From: Paralvinella palmiformis
Taxonomy: Eukaryota; Annelida; Polychaeta; Terebellida; Alvinellidae
DNA length: 64,000 nucleotides
Reading direction: 5' to 3'
NCBI GenBank assembly: GCA_025642065.1
Contig: JAODUP010000125.1
Span: 431,001-495,000, forward strand
Within the stretch, counting starts at the first letter, position 1, and every line of letters starts with the position of its first letter. The notes below the pieces were generated by a model, which made no database searches, had not been told where the DNA came from, and worked only from the letters and a program-made list of their open reading frames with translations. The position numbers and the translations under genes are program-made. Of the stretch, positions 36,848 through 49,300 are shown piece by piece.

Positions 36848-39800
36848 ATGTCACGAACCACCTGTGTAGCCCAGACCCTTGCCGTTGGTACCACGGTTGT
36901 GTGTATTTGTAGCCTGCCGTCCTGTATTTTGGCTCCGGTGAACGCCCTCCTGAAGTATTTAGCATGCGTGATCATTTATCCCAAAGTGCCCCTGACTTGG
37001 CCCGGTATCGCTAACTGCATCCCCGATCTACGACTGCTATTGCGGACAAATGTCTACGTTACTGTCATCATCATGTACGGGATACTGTGCTATCTGTGGC
37101 TGGGCAGAGACAAAGTCTTTCAGATCCTGAAGCCGCCTGTTAGTACGATGAAAAAATGTTGTAGTGGCTGGAACAGCGTTTTGGAATACACCAAAGTTCG
37201 CATTTACCAACAGGGATTCTACATCTGGAGCGATGCTCGCTGGCTGTGGCACGTGCCCTCCTATGCCAACAATCGGACGAGAAGGCAACTGTTACGTCCC
37301 ACATCCGTTAGAGAGCTGTTTACCCGATCGCTGTGGAGGCCCGCGTCCTGGAGAGGCGTTACCAGAACGGTCTACCACCTGCACGTCCAGGTACACGCAC
37401 TCATCTGGCGAGTCACATCGTATCACATCCGGCTGCACCTGCGCATCTGGTTGCTTCTGCTCGAGGTAATGTTCTGTCGGTTTATATCCAACAAAGAACT
37501 TTTCACGGCGGGACCGCATCTCGATGTGCTGAAACGCCACAAGGTTCAGGTAACGCGCAATTCAGTAACATCAATCTTTCCGTTCGTTCGATTTCTGTTT
37601 TCTGGTCTTAAAAAGGCATCGGCGATTCTCACCAATTTATCGCACAAACGAATTTTTAAATAGTTTTTGGCTTCTTTCAGTTCTTGTTGATGCGTCGGTT
37701 GCCGTTTAAATCCTTATCACGATGGTGGGGACGAGTTTGTCAGTTAGAGTTACCCGTTTGGCTTCGTATCCCGGCCTATCGTCTCTACATTAGGATCTAC
37801 GGCTGTAACCTGGATGAGGCATTGGTCACCGATCTCCGGTGTTACAGGAGTATGAGTCAATTCTTCCGACGATCTCTCAAGCCTCATCTACGGCCAACGG
37901 ACAGAGCTCACTGTCTGGTATATTTATAGACACACACGCACGCACACACACACACACACACACACGCGCGCACACACACCTGCGTATACTCTTTTCACGT
38001 AGGCATAAATGCAGTATCTTCTAGGTAAGGGTATGTGTGTGTCACATTTAGATTTCCTGATGACAGTTGTTTTGATATAAGAGACTTCTGTTAGTCGGAC
38101 AGATGTAATGTTAAATACGATTCTCCTTATTAACGCGCTAATTGTCTTTGTTACAGACCAGTCCAGCCGATGGGCGTATACTACACCTGGGGCGTGTTGA
38201 AAATGGCGTTGTGGAACAGGTGAAAGGGGTCACCTTCTCGCTTCGGTACTTCATGGGTCAGGACTGTAGTTTTATGGAGTTGTTCAAAAATAGAAGAGAA
38301 ACGCTAACGGGTAAGACCGACGACAGACAGACATTTCAGTTCCACCAGCTCCGGACGAACATGTGCTCGGACTTCTACGTCGGCGGTCAATCCTGCTACG
38401 ATATACTCAGGGCGAACATCCCCGCTGCTGGTGACACTCTAGCGCCGTGCGAACCAGTTCGGAAGAGTCAATTAGAAGACAATGGCCAACTTCCGAAGAT
38501 GGCACCTTACGATGACAATGGGCGTTTGTTTGACGAAGATAACGGTTTTCATGTCCACTCGTCGATCACGAGAAATGCCATCACTCTGGCAGACGATGAG
38601 GACGCCACGTATGAGGACGAGTACCAAGTGGAAGAGGTCATTTACGAACGGGTGTTCGCCGTCGCCGAAAATGGTGGTCCACTCGAGGAAGAAGAACTCT
38701 ATTCCGACGACCAGTTGACGTCGTGCCTACGGCGACCCGTTGACACTAACTATATGCTCGCCGTGCCGTCGACAGTCAACGATCTAAACGTTCTGTTGGA
38801 ACAAGAGGCCGACTTCGCCAACGACATGATACTTAATCCGGATCATGTTCTCTATCAATGCGTAGTTTATTTGGCTCCCGGAGACTATCACAGATTCCAT
38901 TCACCCGCTGATTGGACGGTTTATTGTCGTAGACATTTTCCAGGTAAGAGTTATTTATGCGATTGAAAGGAAAAGTGATCACGTTTCTCAACCTGATTTA
39001 TTCTAATACAGTGCAGTTCGTTGGTAAAAGCGAAAGTTAGTGTTCACCTTCTATAAGTAGATAAGGACCGGTAATATATTATGGAACACAGCTGGAATAT
39101 ATAACCTATTTAGGGATCTCTTTGATGCAGCTGGTAGTGAGGTTGGCCACAAACTTAGGCGTTTGTGGTTTGTCTAGTCTAAGCCTGAAAGTATGTTAAC
39201 TTCCACCTCTTTTATGTTGAAGTCAAACATTTGAAATATTATGAACAAATAACTAAAAGTTAATAACAATTATTAATAATTAGAGTTAAAGTAGTTTAGC
39301 CTCGCTAGGAAAACATGCCACACTTTACAGCTGTGGATTGGATTCGAACTCACAACCTGCTCTTACCACTGTGCCATCGGAGTGCTTCGACGTAATAGCT
39401 AGAACTTATTTTAATAAAAACGCAACCAGTTAATCAGTGAGCTTGAACTGTTTTCTGTTATCGAATCACGTTGATCTATTTATAGAACAATCCTAGATAT
39501 TCATTACACCTTGACATAGTTATCTACTTCCCATATCACTGTCTATATTTCTACCTCTCTACTTTTCATGTCGGTTTTATTCGGTGTAGGGACCCTGTTC
39601 AGTGTTAACCCTAACACGGCCAAATGGCTTCAGGGACTGTTTGTCATTAACGAGAGAGCTATGTACCTGGGACGGTGGAAACACGGCTTCTTCTCTATGA
39701 CCGCAGTCGGTGCCACAAATGTTGGATCGATCAATGTTTTCTTTGATAAGGTAGCTATTACGAACATTTACTAATACACGAATGCCCTTTCGGGTTGTGC

Positions 39801-40181
39801 GTGCATTCGCACGCTGTTAAGCACCCACAATTGCTCGCTTGCTTGATTACGCGATATGCCGTCTACTATTATTATATGCAACTAGCGTTTCTATTCCAGC
39901 AACTCAGAACCAACGCTCCCAATTCAGAACGCGATCCTTGTACTTACAACGAGATGCACTTCTCTTCGCGCAGTCGACGTGGCATATCGTTACGGCGAGG
40001 CGAACTGATGGGAGAATTTAATCTTGGATCCACTGTTGTCTTGTTGTTCGAGGCGCCTCCCAACTTCACATTCCGTAATCAATCCGGAGACGTTGTCCGC
40101 TATGGACAAGGTCTAACCGGCGGCGTGAAGAAATTTTCCAGGAGAAAACAGCACAGAAATAAGCGGATACGGAAGAAATAG
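36848..40181 (+). CDS. PISD: Phosphatidylserine decarboxylase proenzyme, mitochondrial; 5 coding exons
   Basis: PISD converts phosphatidylserine to phosphatidylethanolamine at the inner mitochondrial membrane, using a pyruvoyl group formed by self-cleavage. Coding exons: 36848-37549, 37681-37917, 38157-38943, 39590-39750, 39900-40181 (stop included); all GT-AG with phases 0, 0, 1, 0. The start is the ATG directly after the acceptor CAG-A at 36846, so a non-coding exon lies upstream. Residues 69-86 ([18 protein letters not shown]) look like a membrane segment. The decarboxylase core starts about residue 262 ([14 protein letters not shown], then FFRRSLKP). Catalytic and cleavage motifs: SPADGRI (Asp about 318), [13 protein letters not shown] (His about 558-561), [17 protein letters not shown], and FNLGSTVV, where Ser about 673 of LGST becomes the pyruvoyl. 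About 722 aa against roughly 400 in vertebrates. The excess is a long N-terminal exon (234 aa, no recognised homology) and an acidic insertion at about 349-545. The C-terminus ends in a basic tail ([17 protein letters not shown]). Confidence 0.93.
37927..37981. repeat. (CA)n microsatellite in PISD intron 2
   Basis: ACACACGC-type run starting only about 10 nt after the splice donor that follows PISD coding exon 2. Confidence 0.92.
39270..39388 (-). mobile_element. tRNA-derived SINE fragment in PISD intron 3
   Basis: On the minus strand it reads GATGGCACAGTGGTAAGAGC (A box) and GTGAGTTCGAATCCAATCC (B box), followed by a short AT-rich tail. The head differs from both other SINE heads in this window, suggesting another tRNA parent. 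Spacing between boxes fits a tRNA-derived element, but the rest is too divergent to be a working tRNA. Confidence 0.6.
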
Positions 40182-40313
40182 GACTCACTGTTCTGTGAAC
40201 CTGGTAATGCGACTAAAATGTTAAGTGATAACATTTTGGAAGCCAAAAAGGACTAATATATCGTGATGTATACTGCCGAGATGTGTTTAAATGACGATCG
40301 AGTTAGTCATAGA

Positions 40314-40319
40314 AATAAA
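40314..40319 (+). terminator. PISD polyadenylation signal
   Basis: AATAAA lies 133 nt after the PISD stop codon, within AGTCATAGAAATAAATACAG. It is followed by a T-rich stretch (CATTGTTTGTTAAG), as expected for a poly(A) site. Confidence 0.55.
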
Positions 40320-40329
40320 TACAGGTAGA

Positions 40330-41996
40330 CCATTGTTTGTTAAGATTGCTTTTGCAGAAAGTGGCCGTTGTTGCTATTTAAGGAGAATATTTTAATATAT
40401 ATTTTACCCACAAATGAAAAGCCCACACTACTATCAGCTGACCGGTTGCTCTAGCTATTTTTACACATGCATTCAACGAAATCTATACAGTATTGAATTT
40501 ATTATTAACACGTCAAGTTGAACATTTCTACCATAGGTGTATTTATTCTTATACCAAATTTGCACTGTGATTGATACGGAGGTTGTCGAGACTGGAATAC
40601 AATGTAAGGTAAATATTTGCTGGACGTTTTCCCAGTACATTTACAACATAATATTGTTAATATGGTGCGCTAGTAATAAACCTGTAAGCTCGTTAGTTCC
40701 TGTGTATTCGACGTAGCCAAGACAACCACGATCCTATTCTTAGTATTACCATTTAAGTATTTACACAACCGGTGATATTTAACATTATATTAAATAATCC
40801 GATTTGACATCGATTGAGTTTAAAATGTAACGCTCCGTAAATCGTTTTTGGACGTTGCAACAGTTTATTTATCTGATGCCGTTCTCGACATGGTGCACTT
40901 TTCGTTTGACAAAAAATAACAATTTCTTCTTTCAAGATCTGTTATGGCGTTATAGGAATTCTTTATAAAATGTTTTAAAGTCAGCAAACTATTGGTTTAT
41001 CGCGATTGCTCGATCGTGTCTCATCATTAAAATAGGCATTATAATAATAATTATTATTATATTCGTTTTATAGCCTGTTCTTCCAATCGACATGTAAACT
41101 TATATATTTCAAAGGTATAAATAAACGCTTATTATTTTACCTTTATTTATTTAGTTCTACTAGCCACCTAGCGATTAAACTGAATTCTAAGAAATGGTGT
41201 TTTAGAGTGTAAGAAAGTTTCTCTGTCATAATGCAACCATACATTACCATATGTGGTCGCGGTGGTAGTGGCTATTTATTATTTCATAATGTTCCCTTCG
41301 AGAACGCCAAGAAATAGTTCACTGTCATCTATGGCAATCGCGTATTCTTTAAAATAAACTACAATCACTAAAACCAAACTACTATAATTAAATGCGGTGT
41401 TATCATATTCGTATATTTGAAGCAATCACACAAAGAAAAATATTTGCCTTCCACATTTATACAAGATCGATAAATCCTTTCTAAATTTAAGTGTATATCG
41501 CAACATAATCGTATAATGTATCGGCTACTCGTATAGCGTATACGATACTCAGTATCGTCAAATGGCAGAAATAACAACATCAGCGCCAGAGAAGAGATTG
41601 CCTTTTTGTGCTAGTCTAATGTCAAGGACGCCCGAGAGATACATCAATTCCAACTGTTTTTAAAAACGGATGATACATCAGAGGTTTCAGGTTGATTCGT
41701 TTTCCGAAGACGAGTTTGTCCGGATCTGGATTCGTAGGATTGTGGGCGTTGGCTCATTATATAAACCCACCGTCCGTTATCGAGCAATCCGTATTCCTTT
41801 CCACGTTTCTTTACTGCCGTATGTAAAGACCTTTTCACAACAGCGAAGTACAGCTACACAATATATAATAATAGTCTATGGGAGGGAGACTTTTATCAAG
41901 TTTTGGCATGTAGAAAAATAACACAGCTTTCTCTATTTAGATATTCTTCATTTCATTGTCTCTTTTAGAATATATCTGTTTCACAATCTTACTATG

Positions 41997-42035
<39 letters not shown>

Positions 42036-42350
42036 GGGGGGGGGTGTTCGTGACGATAGACTGAATTCGTTGACCGGAGAATGAAAATAATACAACATTC
42101 GTACATATATGTAAGCTTTTTGTAAGCTTTTGGTTGTTTCGTTTTGAAACAGCACCAGATGAACATATATATGTCTTCATAAATTACATTCCGATAATTA
42201 TTTTCTAAAGAAGGTAAGTATTCGTTGTTCTGAATCCCTACCAAAATAATATCAATGTAATTTAAGGGCAAAGCTGGGATTGGTATACAATTAATGCCAA
42301 GCTGCCACTATTCGTGTAATATTAGGCTACAATGAGGCTACAAATTTCTA

Positions 42351-42399
<49 letters not shown>

Positions 42400-42680
42400 A
42401 CACACACCTGGAATATATGGTCGAGAGCGACCCCCGAGGAAAACACCCTACAAATACACGTCTCTCTGAATTTTATCTATAAATAAAACAACAACAACAC
42501 ATCAAGTCAGTAATCTACTTTTGTTTATTTTGTGTACGTGAAGAGACATTAAAATAAACAAATTGGTGTACTATTTCTAGTGTCGTAATTCGAGTATTAA
42601 AGATGACGTTCTCTTCCTTTCATCTTTCTTGTCATAAGAATGTAAAATGATCGACTTATAAAAGTATAATTTTAATTGGC
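40330..42680. other. Intergenic, microsatellites only
   Basis: No supported gene. An AT/GT/G compound run lies at 41996-42045 and a CT run with a CA end at 42353-42408. A frame on the minus strand at 41644-41838 has ordinary-looking composition but no recognisable domain or splice sites. Confidence 0.4.
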
Positions 42681-42682
42681 AG

Positions 42683-42823
42683 GACCCATTTTTCCGTATG
42701 CTGCGAGCCAGACAGGATTGGTTTAAAGTACGTTATGATTACAGGTTCATCAATACTAATCCTAGCCGAGATGGTTTCTCCTACAATACGCGACATCTGC
42801 GCACTTCAATGTTTAACCGATAA
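42683..42823 (+). CDS. Candidate orphan terminal exon, unrecognised
   Basis: After a good acceptor (TTTTAATTGGCAG, AG at 42681-42682) a 46-codon frame reads DPFFRMLRARQDWFKVRYDY, continues RFINTNPSRDGFSYNTRHLR and ends TSMFNR, stop. Its charged and aromatic composition is more protein-like than neighbouring frames. No upstream partner exon was found, and PISD ends 2.5 kb earlier with its own poly(A) signal. Function unknown. Confidence 0.25.
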   Translation, partial: DPFFRMLRARQDWFKVRYDYRFINTNPSRDGFSYNTRHLRTSMFNR

Positions 42824-42829
42824 ATCGGA

Positions 42830-45240
42830 CAGTGGTAAATGTTGCCAATAACTGGTTAGAAAATACGACAAGCTACAAGCCAACGATATCGAATTGTTTA
42901 TGTCGCGTTCAAAAAGCTAGGCACGAACGCGCTAGAGCTCTGTACGGTATTAAAAACATATCCTGGTGTGTGTCTGGCGTTTTCAAAATAACAATTAGCC
43001 GCCCATCTCGCACTTTTTCTATCATAACATTTACGAGAGAGGTCCATCAGTATCCCTAAAACCATTGCTCGCTTCTATTATTATGACTCTCTTTCTAAGT
43101 GGAATTTAGTATGGCTATGCACTTATCGGTCGATAGTAACTGTGTTAGTGCCGGTGGTGGTGGCGTTTAGAACGACGAGATGTAGGCAGTGCCATCTGGT
43201 GACTATATCGTTCCCGGTTTAACCAAAGCTCCCCGTATCAGCACAATGGCCGCCGATAAAGATATGAATATAACTCCATAAGACGTGAAATACCGAAGAG
43301 TTGCGGCGAAGCACTTAATTGTGGATGGGAGCTGGACGACGATCGGCAACTGTTCAGCGTCAGTCTGCCTTCCGACGGTGACATTGATTTCGTGGCATAA
43401 AATCCGCGGAGTAGCGATCTGACCCAACCGCGGATTTCATCATTATTTTAAGTTCCGGTCAGATGCAATGGTCGTAGGAATGATAAATAACGCTTCTGGA
43501 GATCGATACAAAGGATTTTCCTGAAATGGGATGTTTTTTAGTTACGAGAGGTTCGGGATGACTAGCCGGGTTCCGTCAATATTTGAGCGACTCGCGAAGG
43601 AAGATTTAATTTCATCTTTAGATCCAGGTCATGTTTTTTGAATTCATTTAGTCGCCAGTGATAAAAATAGGAAGCACATCATTAAAACTGCGCATTGTAT
43701 ATTATTATGGTAATGCTTTTATTTCGACTTCGGGGTAACAGCAGTAGACGAATATAGATTACAGTTCAGCAATACAGAAGACGTCTTTCATCGAGATATA
43801 CGATGCTATATTTCTCAACTTCATTACAGTTTAGCAACAGCCACCGAATGACGTGTTATTTCTATTTCGATAATAATCTCACGAACTCTACGTCAGACAG
43901 TGAGCCCCGCGAACGCCTGACCCGTCTCGCTGTTATGACGCCATTTTACTCAAGCGACATCCGACCCGAATTGGTACCTCGTTGACGGCTCGTTGATTGC
44001 CGTGACGACAAGTTATCATTTTCTTTACGCAACAATCCGAGTAAAACTTTAGATGTCGATCATATTATGACCAACATGGCGGACCGCTTCTCGTACACGG
44101 CCACATGGTGATAAGTCGTAAGACCGTTCCGGGTTATTAATATCGGGAACCTCCTATCAAAGACCCGGTGACATTCTGACGAGGTAATCATTGCCGTTTG
44201 TGCCGTAATGGCATCCAGTCATCGTAGAAGCCGTTTGTTGTTGTTGTTGTTAAGTACTCGCACGTTAGGAGTAAGCTTTAGATGGCGTGTGGCAGTCCAC
44301 AGGGAACTATTTACTTCTATTTAATAATGCCGAACCTGAAGTTCAGATCTCAGATGTCGGGACGCCAGGGCTGTTACTATTCATCAAAAATCGTATTCAT
44401 TTCACGGAAATTTGCGCCAGAATAATGCCGGTTATTAAACCGAGATCGCCTTCCGCAACCAACGACCTGAGCCACGGACGACACCGGATCGGTCGCTTGT
44501 AGCTTCAAATTTTGTTGCTGATGAGGATAAGCACGAATCCTTCTCTTCATCCTTGATGGCGGTTGGCGTCTCGTGCCAGATAGAGTTTTGATCACTGACT
44601 ACATAAATGTCATTTCGTTCGTGATCTAGAGATTGATACTCGGGATAGCGTAATGTCAAAGTTCAATTGACAGGCCACGACGGATCTGATTCCATTTTGT
44701 TTTCCGCGCTGATGGCATGGCCATAAAGCAGCACGTGATGCCCCCGTGACCTGTTTATACTGGATTTCAGCTTCAGGACGGCTCTTAACTTGGAACATCT
44801 CCGCTGCGATTTCGGCTATGGCCCATTTTTAGGCTTTGTTTAATATTAGTAGATGGTATTTAGTAATGTCGTACTAGATACTCGGGATATCAGCAAGAAG
44901 TTCGTACTCAACTACTTCCGTTAATCTTAATATCTTTAATATTTTTATTTAGTACTCGTAGTACTACACTCAATATAATAACAAGAACATGTAAGAACAC
45001 AAATGCATAATGAAATAAAACAACTATAATTTAGGTCCCATAATTATGAACTATAGAAAGTGCAACAATAGCTCTGAAAAAGCTGACACGTGGTGTCCTG
45101 GCTCAAACCTTTATAGATAGCAAATAATCTGTTCACAGAACCATTAAAAGTTGATTGTTTGAGTTTACAATCAGGTAAGTCAGAAAAGTTGCTATGCACA
45201 ATATTGCCAAGATGTTTCACTTGGTCTACCCATTATATGA
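42830..45240. other. Intergenic, CpG-richer region without a supported gene
   Basis: GC and CpG are higher than elsewhere (especially 43.2-44.8 kb), and short ATG-GCG/GCC starts occur (43244 MAADKDMNITP; 44080 MADRFSYTATW), but each frame closes within a dozen codons. Promoters or first exons are possible but not shown. Confidence 0.35.
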
Positions 45241-45248
45241 CGTTATCG

Positions 45249-46070
45249 TTAATGTAAATACAGTTTTGTTGTGTAAAAGGACTTAATTCCCATGGTCTTT
45301 TGTGCAATAAATACAATATTATATTGCTTAGCAAAGTCGGTACAAATACTTAACATATGATTTAGAGCATTCAAACTTGCACAAATTACTGTACGGTCGT
45401 TTGCATACCGAAGTGTTCCAATAAACTCAGTGCCAACATGACAACCAAAACCGTTGTTCTTTAATAATACAATTAATTCATCAATATATACAATAAATAA
45501 TATTGGCGATATGACACCATCTTGTTTTACTCCGTTTGACACATTGTACTACTTTATTGATTATACACGAATCCCATGAGACACACAACTGTTGTCTCGT
45601 GTATCTATCCAGAAGCAACCTAATAATAAGTCCAGGCATACCACGAACAATTACCAATTTAAATAATTTACCATAATGTATGCCCTACATTATCAAAAGC
45701 CTTAGACGTCTCTAAGAGACAACTATATACATTTCCACCTTTTCTAACCTAATAATCCACAGTTTCAAGAAAGACAGCCGTATAAAGAGACGCGGCTGGA
45801 AACCAAACTGTAAGTCTGGCGTGTATAAATAACTACCGTACATAACTAATATTATTATATCCAACAATTTAAATAATGAACAACATAAAGCTACACCACG
45901 ATAGTTATCACTGGAACACAATGAAGAACGAAGATTTTTCGGAATAGAAATAATAGTAGAATGTAGCAATTCGTTTGCGGTATAGCCGTGCACAATCGTT
46001 GCATTAAATAGAAAACTAATTATGTGAAATAATTTGTTCGACCCATCAACACGTCTACAGGTATATTAAT
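45249..46070 (-). pseudogene. Non-LTR retrotransposon reverse transcriptase fragment
   Basis: On the minus strand, in order: VDGSNKLFHIISFLFNATIV, HGYTANELLHSTIISIPKNL, SDNYRGVALCCSLFKLLD, FGFQPR. After frame changes at about 45543-45712 come NGVKQDGVISPILFIVYIDE and GTLRYANDRTVICAS. These are the fingers and palm blocks of a non-LTR RT. The segment expected to carry the first catalytic aspartate is scrambled, and the usual YADD has become YAND, so the enzyme is inactive even apart from the frameshifts. Confidence 0.82.
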
Positions 46071-46726
46071 TCCGTTAACGATGATTTGTTCGTTCAGCTA
46101 CGTTTCACCTCTTTGGTTCATTTCTATTGGAAGACGAATTAACGAAGAAAATATTGTCACGGACTCGCCTCTTCCGATTCCTCGGTGTCCCGGTAAGCAT
46201 TAGAGATGCGCATTTCAGGTTGTCGCTCCGGAGCTATTTGTTCGCATCCCGTGTCTCCGTGTTTTTACAAGTGGCTCGCTTCCGCTGTTTAGCAGCGGGC
46301 ATGTAACAATGGGACGTGATTTCCCCGGAGAACAACGCCGTGTCGAATAGAAAGTGAATGGCTTCATCTGAAGTCCCCTTAACAACAAACAGGTATGACT
46401 TTTGTTAGATAATACGAACCCCCCCCCAAAAAAAAAAAACCCAAAAAAACCAAAACAACCCACACCACTGACGTAGCTACGGAAACTACTGTTTTGATGT
46501 GCTAAGCGACCATTTAGATTCTAGCTCCATACAACGTTGAGGTTAATCTGAGTCGGTTTAGATGATCTGTTTTTCCGATTCACGGCGATGGCTTTACGAA
46601 CGCGCTCATCTTGGAACACATCTATTGTCTGTCAAAATTGTCTGTACTTCTTGTATAATAATAGACACCACATTTATTAGAAACAGAATGACTACTAGCT
46701 TGGTCAATATATGATTTGACCGAAAC

Positions 46727-46808
46727 AATTGCAACAAAAGATTTTTTGGTTTTAAGTAGTTCAGTGGATTATGGATAATACCAGAAAAGTAACCCAAAAT
46801 GGGACTCC
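46727..46808 (+). repeat. Left inverted repeat of the 46.7-49.4 kb unit
   Basis: Inverted partner of 49301-49384. The inner limit is near GGGACTCC (46801-46808); the outer limit is uncertain and may lie about 20 bp further out. Confidence 0.7.
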
Positions 46809-47087
46809 AGGAGAGGGATTAATTTGCATAATTTCAAGATTCTCGCATTTCCCACCCCAGTCTGGTGCATTCAGATTTGGTCTCGTTACCCAACCATGTT
46901 ATGATTTGGTAATGATATCTCAAAAAGTGGGATTTTGTTGCCGACGTAGTAGGGGGGATCCATTCTGGAGTCACAAAGCTTGTTGCAGAAACAACCTTCT
47001 TTTTTAGTACTCAATGCTTCAAACTGGCCAGGTTATCCGTTGATTTTCCACTGAAAAACAATAATATGGCTTTGTAGCCATTCTGTT

Positions 47088-48480
47088 CTATTGCATCACA
47101 TGGATAGTAAAGCAATTTGCACATGATTCTATATATTTGTCACATTTGATACATTTCGGAAACAATGACTTTTTCCCGACACCCATGCCGTGAAAGATTC
47201 CTTTTTTTTATCGATAATTAAAATGTTATGATCGACATTGTCAGCCGCAAACACCACGATATCAGGCAATGGTCCTCCTAACACATCTGATGTAACCATA
47301 AGAGCAGCTTTTGAAATCTCTATACCTCGGCATAGGATGAGAAAACTCCATCGTGGATAATATGTCCACAATAAATCTGGACTTATACAGGTAGTGGAGT
47401 TGGGATGCAAGTTCGATTTGCAATGAAGCCACAACAGCGCACGGCCGAACAGCCTGTACAATTCAATGATCGATGGACGCAACTTTTTCATATTTGTCCG
47501 CACCAACAAGCATGAAATTCAGCGTGGACCGAAGGGACATTGAGGGGTAGTCCAGAACTGGTGGAACATTGGTCTTGATATCACTCTTCATCAACTTTGC
47601 GGCCGTTTTGATGATAGTACGCTTCTGACTTTCCTCATCCCCACCTTGGGCGCTTTTGAAATAATAAATTAGTATTTTGGATGTTTTTTCTCTCATTGTG
47701 ACAATGTCATTAAAGCCGTCTCCTTCAGCTCCATATATTGAATCAACATGGTGCCCCTTCAGTTTTTCCTTTGGGTATTGGTTCCCATAAGGAGCAGAAC
47801 CATCCTCAAGTAAGTAGCCTCTCATGTTGCTCACAAGATCCGATATTGTCAACTGCTCTTCGTCATTTCTTTCTAGATATTCACGCATTCTTAAATGGTC
47901 CTCATTCTTAGGCCGATCCAATCTCATTCGTTTTCTGCTGGTCCTGTTCTAAATTGTCCCGGGATATCTCACCCAGTTCTAACGTTTGTGTTATAGTGTG
48001 CATGATAAATACAATCTGCAGTATGGAAATCGTTCCAAAAATACTCAATGCGGCCCTTGACTGTAAATGCCCACTCATCTGCCCGATTGTCGCAATCTCC
48101 TAATACAGTCTGAGGGAAAGAATCAGTTAGAACTTCACTAGCAGGCTCATCACGACCATGACTACCCATAGCAACCTTTTGTCCACAGAAGAAGCAGTCA
48201 GTTTTATTATTGTAGGGACCCATGCTAACTCTAACATTTCTCTTTTTTATTGGTGAACCTGTTCCCTGACTTTGGTTTAGAATACGTTTGATGTTTTTCG
48301 TATTTGTCCATGTATTCCGACGAAGCAACTATATCCTCCAGACATCGCTTCCTACTTGATTAATTGATCGGATCAGCATCTTTCTGGAAGAGCTTGAAAA
48401 TTTTTCTGTTGTCATTTTCATCAAATTCTTTTGCAAATGGGACAAACCTCCCCCTTGGCCTCAGTATCACTTGCACTCAT
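47088..48480 (-). pseudogene. Degenerate copy of an uncharacterised multi-copy invertebrate gene (ADNVDHN motif family)
   Basis: On the minus strand the fragments are: MSASDTEAKGEV; EFDENDNRKIFKLFQKDADP; SSRKRCLEDIVASSEYMDKY; NKTDCFFCGQKV with a distal H/C-rich DFHTADCIYHAHYNTNVRTG (a possible zinc-binding N-terminus); then LERNDEEQLTISDLVSNM and LRSTLNFMLVGADKYEKVAS; then QLHYLYKSRFIVDILSTMEF; then VFAADNVDHNILIID; then FHGMGVGKKSLFPKCIKCDK. I remember this order from many unnamed proteins of molluscs, cnidarians and echinoderms; the function is not known to me. Damage: TGA after NVRTG (47969), TGA at about 47463, TAG near 47325, frameshifts near 47930, 47300 and in an A8 run at about 47205, and more in the N-terminal part. 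No introns are apparent. Confidence 0.7.
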
Positions 48481-49300
48481 TTTAGGTGTGCGAGAAAGAA
48501 ACAAAAAAAAAACACATTGACTTTAGCCCTAAAATAAAGGTAGTCTCTAACTATACGCATATTGAGATCAGATATATTAGCTTCCTGATGAATAAACATT
48601 ACTGAAGAAAGTGAAAGAAAGTAATGAACAATCGGCACCCCATATACTAATAGCATGTGAAAAGAAGTACACATGGGGTATATAAGACATATTGAACCCA
48701 CTTATAAAGTACTTATGATGTGATGTTTTTCCTTTCGGAACTTACCTGGTCTTTCTATGATAGTAACAGGCAGCTTATATTCACAATATATACCCATTGT
48801 TACTTGTAAACTTGTCATTTTGAAGTAAAATAATAGAAATTGAAAATCATGACTTAATCAATTTCTTTTGTTTTAATTAGAAATTTAAAGATGGCAGCAC
48901 TCAAGTGTATGGAAGGCTAAACAAAAAAAATCTGACTTTCCTTTGATCTCCAATGATATCAGCAAAGGACATTAATTGTTTCATGAAATCGCATCATACT
49001 TCAGTATGAACAGAACGCAATAATAAGGCTAAGAAAATAGCGCATCAGATTTATTACATAACAGTCAGTGCCTAACAGTTACTCTCAAATATTCATAAAA
49101 TGACTTGGGGGTAATGATGAGGGGTAATATCTCTAGGAAAAATCAGTTTCTCGATTTGACCTAGACATCTGATGGTGAAGTGTACAGCAGGGCGTCGTCG
49201 CGATATACATGACGTCATTTTGAAGTCATGGTGACGTCATAGGACATTGTAAATATGCTTATTTGGTATGTTGGTACTATGTTTCTATCTGTTTGTTCCC

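Noticed and set aside
37037..37611. Overlapping frames on both strands inside the first PISD coding exon
   Set aside because: The 702-bp plus-strand frame at 36848-37549 has correct splice signals and joins in phase to the conserved PISD core; the others are shadows in GC-richer sequence.
46771..47007. 78-codon plus-strand frame next to the left inverted repeat
   Set aside because: It starts inside the inverted repeat, shows no family resemblance and runs antisense to the ADNVDHN gene; treated as chance.
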